Shown here: positions 1-3,600 of the stretch, in pieces
How positions within the stretch are numbered: the first letter of the stretch is position 1
Layout of the letters: the number at the start of each line of letters is the position of its first letter
NCBI GenBank assembly: GCA_009782975.1
Contig: WRIA01000053.1
Location: 1 to 5,645, forward strand
Length of the DNA: 5,645 nt
DNA from: Clostridiales bacterium
GTDB lineage: Bacteria > Bacillota_B > Dehalobacteriia > UBA4068
Direction of reading: 5' to 3'
Translations under genes and position numbers: made by a program
The notes under the pieces: model-generated
Databases searched by the model: none
What the model was told of the DNA's origin: nothing
The model's input: only the letters and a program-made list of their open reading frames with translations

Positions 1-17
1 CGCGGCTCATAATGAAG

Positions 18-112
18 TGGCGGAGAGCAAGGGATTCGAACCCTCGATACAGGTTTTTGCCCGTATACTCGCTTAGCAGGCGAGCGCCTTCGACCGACTC
101 GGCCAACTCTCC
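18..112 (-). tRNA. tRNA-Ser, anticodon GCT, with encoded CCA
   Basis: Reads AGC and AGU serine codons. On the minus strand the acceptor stem GGAGAGT (112-106) pairs with GCTCTCC (28-22), with a terminal T-G wobble. It is followed by discriminator G (21) and encoded CCA (20-18). The anticodon stem CTCGC/GCGAG encloses loop CTGCTAA (79-73), giving anticodon GCT at 77-75. A long variable arm, as expected of a class II tRNA such as tRNA-Ser, has a 7-bp stem ATACGGG/CCTGTAT (66-60 with 53-47) and a 6-nt loop. The T arm is GAGGG-TTCGAAT-CCCTT (45-29). All arms are intact, so the gene looks functional. It is transcribed leftwards, away from the surface-protein gene. The window ends 17 bases past the CCA, so any terminator or further tRNAs cannot be seen. 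The neighbouring SLH gene uses AGC often, which fits but does not prove a link. Confidence 0.97.
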
Positions 113-151
113 GTAAACCGCTGCTAAAAAACACATACTTGAACAAAACTA

Positions 152-180
152 ATGATACACTGAAACGCGGCAAAAGTCAA
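152..180 (-). promoter_or_regulatory. Promoter of tRNA-Ser
   Basis: On the minus strand, TTGACT (180-175) and TATCAT (157-152) are separated by exactly 17 bases. Each matches the vegetative sigma consensus at five of six positions. Transcription would start near 145, giving a leader of about 33 nt before the tRNA 5' end at 112, a normal distance for a processed tRNA precursor. This is the best promoter match in the window. The call rests on sequence alone. Confidence 0.75.
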
Positions 181-263
181 GACACATAAAAGCAATTAAA
201 GCCGCAAAAAAATGTAAAAAACAAGGCAAATGTAGAAAAACGATACATAATCAACAAAGCGGT

Positions 264-310
264 AAAAAGTTTAGGAAGTTAAATATTTTATTTAACTTCC
301 TAAACTTTTT
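264..310. repeat. Perfect 22-bp inverted repeat with 3-base loop, terminator-like
   Basis: Left arm 264-285 and right arm 289-310 are exact reverse complements around TTT (286-288). The arms start with A5 and end with T5, so a transcript from either direction would form a hairpin whose 3' side ends in a short U tract. That is the shape of a bidirectional intrinsic terminator, but the stem has only four G-C pairs. The position is odd, because both flanking genes are transcribed away from it, so neither needs a terminator here. It could block stray transcription, mark an unseen small RNA, attenuate a transcript that starts farther left, or be a protein-binding site. The symmetry is certain; the function is not. 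Confidence 0.85.
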
Positions 311-311
311 A

Positions 312-325
312 TTTAGGTTCCTAAA
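312..325. repeat. Small palindrome TTTAGG-TT-CCTAAA
   Basis: A perfect 6-bp inverted repeat around TT, two bases after the large inverted repeat. Its arms reuse the TTTAGG/CCTAAA core found inside that repeat (270-275 and 299-304) and again at 438-443. It may be a related binding half-site pair or a decayed copy of the same hairpin. No function can be assigned from sequence. Confidence 0.6.
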
Positions 326-356
326 CATAAAACACTGCCGTGGTATAAACAATTTA

Positions 357-370
357 AACATTTAAATGTT
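357..370. repeat. 14-bp perfect palindrome AACATTTAAATGTT
   Basis: The two 7-base halves are exact reverse complements with no spacer. It lies 19 bases upstream of the -35 box of the proposed surface-protein promoter, a common place for an activator or repressor dimer to bind. Palindromes made of A and T arise easily by chance in such AT-rich sequence, so an operator role is only a suggestion. Confidence 0.4.
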
Positions 371-389
371 AATTTGTAGAAACAAACTT

Positions 390-419
390 TTGTTAAAAGC
401 GGAAGCAAAGCGGTATAAT
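390..419 (+). promoter_or_regulatory. Probable promoter of the SLH surface-protein gene
   Basis: TTGTTA (390-395) is followed after 18 bases by a perfect TATAAT (414-419). Transcription would begin near 426, leaving a 5' leader of about 107 nt. A second perfect TATAAT lies at 458-463, but its nearest -35-like hexamer, TTGAAG (432-437), is 20 bases away, so it is weaker and may be an accessory start. The -10 box of the first promoter sits directly after an AAAGCGG heptamer (407-413) that also occurs at 256-262 and 396-402. Confidence 0.55.
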
Positions 420-520
420 TTTTATAAAACATTGAAGTTTAGGCACGTTATTACCGATATAATATAAAAGGACTGTGCAAAAACCATGGGATCAAACGGG
501 TTAAAATAACCATTATTAGC

Positions 521-526
521 GGAGGG
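521..526 (+). promoter_or_regulatory. Ribosome binding site GGAGGG
   Basis: A strong Shine-Dalgarno match, six bases before the ATG at 533. It fixes the start of the surface-protein gene, because the encoded N terminus is also a textbook signal peptide. A 5-bp hairpin GGTTA/TAACC (499-503 with 507-511) ends nine bases upstream and would leave the site exposed. Confidence 0.9.
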
Positions 527-532
527 ATAGCT

Positions 533-628
533 ATGCTGCAAAAATTTAAACGCCCCCTTATCACTATCATGATCATGATAATGATTTTTTCGGCTGTAAT
601 TTTAGTGCCGGCATATCCGGCGCGGGCG
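533..628 (+). other. Sec signal peptide (residues 1-32)
   Basis: A basic start (K4, K6, R7) is followed by a hydrophobic core at 9-25, made largely of alternating Ile and Met, and a Pro/Ala-rich c-region. The A-R-A at 30-32 fits signal peptidase I, with cleavage after A32; A33 is the alternative. There is no lipobox cysteine, so it is not a lipoprotein. The three extra in-frame ATG codons inside the core (M13, M15, M17) lack their own RBS and would destroy the signal, which supports the start at 533. Confidence 0.92.
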
Positions 629-3600
629 GCCGGCGCCTTTACCGACATAGATTATCACTGGGCGCGAAACTCCATAACACGCTGGGAGGCTTTTGGCGCT
701 TTGCGGGATTTTGCCCCCGGACGCTTTAGCCCGGACGCCCCCATAACCCGCGCGGAATTTTTTGCCATACTGGTGCGTACCCTGGGCGCAACGGAAAAAG
801 CGGATATCTCCCGCTTTAGCGATGTAGCGCCGGAGGACTGGTATTATGATATAGTGGCCATGGCCTTTAACATGGGCATAGCCAACGGCTACGACGACGG
901 CCTTATGCGGCCAAATGACAATCTTTTGCGCCAGGACGCCATTACTTTGCTGGCCAGAGCTATGGGCATGAACTCTCCCAACACATGGATACTTTCCGAT
1001 TTCTACGACCATACATATATTTCTCCATACGCCCAAACCTATATAGCGTGGTTTATAGAAAAAGGCCTGTTGAACGGCTATCCCGACGGCACGCTGCGCC
1101 CGCGCAATTTTTTGACCCGCGCAGAGGCTATACGGTTTGTAGATAATATCTTCCCCAATATACATCTGCCGGAGCCGACTTTCCACAACGTTTACCTGCA
1201 TGGCGGGCTGTTGGTGCCTAAGGGCGACGCCGAATTGCGGGATATGGTCTTAAACGGAGATGTCGTTATAGGCGACGGAGTGGGCGACGGTAACGTGCTT
1301 ATCTCCAACTGTACTATAAACGGGCGTTTGATAGTGCGCGGCGGCGGGCCTAACAGCGTAACTTTATCCAACAGCACGGTAAACGCTATATATGTGGCCA
1401 GTTTCGGTGCGGATACCCATGTAGCCGTAACGGATAATTCGGTAGTTCCCGAAGTAGAGGCCGTGTCGGGGTTTACCCTTTCCGGCAGCGGCGTTACCAC
1501 CCTTACCATATTGGATCAGGCGCGCGAAGGTTCCGTAGTAGGTCTTAACGGCGTCGCCTTGGACGAGTTCAATATAGGCGGGCGCGGCGCGATAGTCAAT
1601 TTGTATTCCGGCCGGTCTTTAAATATCCGTTTTGACGGCGCGGGACAAAACGCGCGTTTGAGTATGGCCGTAGGGACTTCCGCCGAAAACATAACAATAG
1701 CCGCCCCCAACGTAACTGTTTGGGGCCAGGGCCTTATCCGCAGCCTGTTGGTAACGAACTCCGGGGCTAATATAGAGCAAAAGCCCGAATTTACCACGGT
1801 GGGCGTAAACTTGTCGGCGGAAGTAAACGGCGAGATCCTTTCCGGGCCGCGCTCCGCTACGCCCAATATGGTGGGCCGTGCCAGTGACGATTCCCTGCAT
1901 ATACAGCTTTTGACAAACCGCTCGTCCCTTTCTCCCTTCAACCAATCCGATTTAAGCGTTTCCACCGGCGAGGGACGCTCGGCCACCGAGGTACGGGTCG
2001 TACAGGATGTATCCGGCCGTATCCCCCTTACCGAACACAATGGCCGTTGTGCTTATTGGACAGGCTTTTTTATCCCCGCGCCGGAAGGGGGTCTTAGCAC
2101 CGCTTATCTTACATACGAATTTGCGGACGGCGAGCCCGTAACCTTCAGCAGAAGGCTGGAAAGATACAACGGGGATCGCGGCCTGCTTGTGTATCTGCCT
2201 GTTTTTCGTAAAACGAGGGCGGAAACCGGCCAGCTAAAGGAGACTTTGTATATAAACTGGGGCGATGGCTTAACGGAAAACATTCAGTTTATGAGTTCGG
2301 CCCTGCTGCTTACGCCGCTTACGTCCGAGGAAATAAATACTTTGCAAAGCGAATTTGACGAGGGCATTTTCTACAGCGTTGACGCGGATCGCCCCCCTTA
2401 CACCGGCGCGGAGGCTGTACGCCGCATATTAAGCTCCGACAACCCGCTGGGCCTGCCCAGTTCCGGCAATAAGGGGCTGGATGCGCTAAACCGTGCCGTA
2501 ACTATCGACGACATAAGAAAAGTGCTGGAAGAAAGACAGTTTTCTATAGATCTTACCATAGACACTTCGGGAAACAGCGCTTATTCAAGGTTATCCGGCG
2601 ACGGTAAGGATGTTGTAGCCGAAGCGGTACTTGCCGGCCGTAAATCTCCTTATGCTACCCCTTCCTCTGTAAGATCCGTTTTTGAAAAAGCCCTTAACGA
2701 GCGTCTGGCTGCCGAATCTTCTTTGCTGGCCGCAATAAACAGAGCGGGAGACGCCGCGGCGCTGCGTAAGATAATAGAAGCTTCGGCCAATGCCGCCATA
2801 CTGCGTTTTCAGACCGGGGCCGACCCCTACAAAAGCTATCCTACAGCGCAAAAGGAGGAGATGGCCAGGTATCTGTTTGATCTTCGCCCGTATTCATCCC
2901 TACAGTCCGTGATATACGCTATAAGGGATTATCTTTACGCAAACGGCCCCAAAGAGCCGGACCCCAAGGACGCGGAGATAAAAAGCGTTACGGTAAATCC
3001 ATCCAGAATACCGGCTTCCAACAGCGCGCCTTTTGCGGTCGCCCACGAGCGCACCGTTAAGATAACCGTAACCACGTCGGAAAACCGTGTACTTAGCGCT
3101 ACAGACATAGGCAAGCTGGAGCCGGTTGCAGAATGGAGAAACGACAATACCGCCCCCATAGCCAGCGTTTCTATACAAAACGACACATTGACCCTGCGCG
3201 CCTTGCGCCCGGGCAACGATACCCTGGTGGTTACGGTGGGCGGCAAAACCGCCAATGTAACGGTTACGGTGGCTACACCTATCGACGCCACGGCTGTGGA
3301 GGTCTCCCCTAAGACAGCGAACCTGATAATAGGAAGGACCCAGACGCTGCTGGCTAAAAAGACTCCCGCAAACGCGACCGACGCCATAAGATGGACAAGC
3401 AGCGACCCGGATGTAGCCACCGTTGATGCCGACGGGATAGTTACGGGCCGCGGACACGGTGTAGCCACCATAACGGCAATAGCGATCAACGACAATGTTA
3501 AGGGCAGCTGTCAGGTACGGGTATTCCGCGACGAGGACGACGTGGTTGTTTATCCCGATAATGTTATACTTACGCCCGGCGCTTCCCAGCAAATAACGGC

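Larger units (their letters stand above)
113..532. other. Divergent AT-rich spacer between tRNA-Ser and the surface-protein gene
   Basis: About 420 bases with no credible gene, clearly richer in A and T than the coding sequence that follows. Reading rightwards it holds the tRNA promoter, an A-rich stretch (about 181-263), a perfect 22-bp inverted repeat, a TTTAGG/CCTAAA palindrome, a 14-bp palindrome, a plus-strand promoter, a possible second -10 box (TATAAT, 458-463), a small hairpin (499-511) and the RBS. GTTTAGG-type and AAAGCGG-type heptamers recur through it. I recognise no known riboswitch or small RNA. Confidence 0.8.

Noticed and set aside
18..112. tRNA-Ser as an integration site for a mobile element
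   Set aside because: The 3' end of the tRNA faces the window edge, and I see no second copy of its 3' sequence and no integrase gene in the window.
486..509. A 7-codon upstream reading frame (ATG at 486, TAA at 507-509)
   Set aside because: The only nearby AAGGA lies 13 bases before the ATG, too far for good initiation, and the peptide has no run of regulatory codons. A leader-peptide role cannot be supported.
440..530. Possible riboswitch in the leader of the SLH gene
   Set aside because: I looked for cyclic-di-GMP-type and other conserved cores, since such elements sometimes control surface proteins, but the conserved bases are absent and only a 5-bp hairpin (499-511) is present.
451..648. 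A 65-codon minus-strand open frame across the start of the SLH gene
   Set aside because: It runs opposite the RBS and signal peptide and its Ile/Met run is just the complement of the palindromic ATC/ATG run.
602..1201. A 199-codon open frame on the minus strand
   Set aside because: It is antisense to the SLH domains, which are unmistakable on the plus strand. No family features are seen in its product.
1192..2040. Several minus-strand open frames of 105 to 174 codons
   Set aside because: They are antisense to the beta-helix and the following segment, overlap one another in different frames, and show low-complexity Ser/Thr/Pro or Arg-rich products typical of shadow frames.
2900..3592. A 230-codon open frame on the minus strand
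   Set aside because: It lies wholly opposite the Ig-like array, whose plus-strand translation gives clear Big_2 motifs. Its own product is Arg/Gly/Tyr-rich with no recognisable domain, and the frame is open because of codon bias on the other strand.
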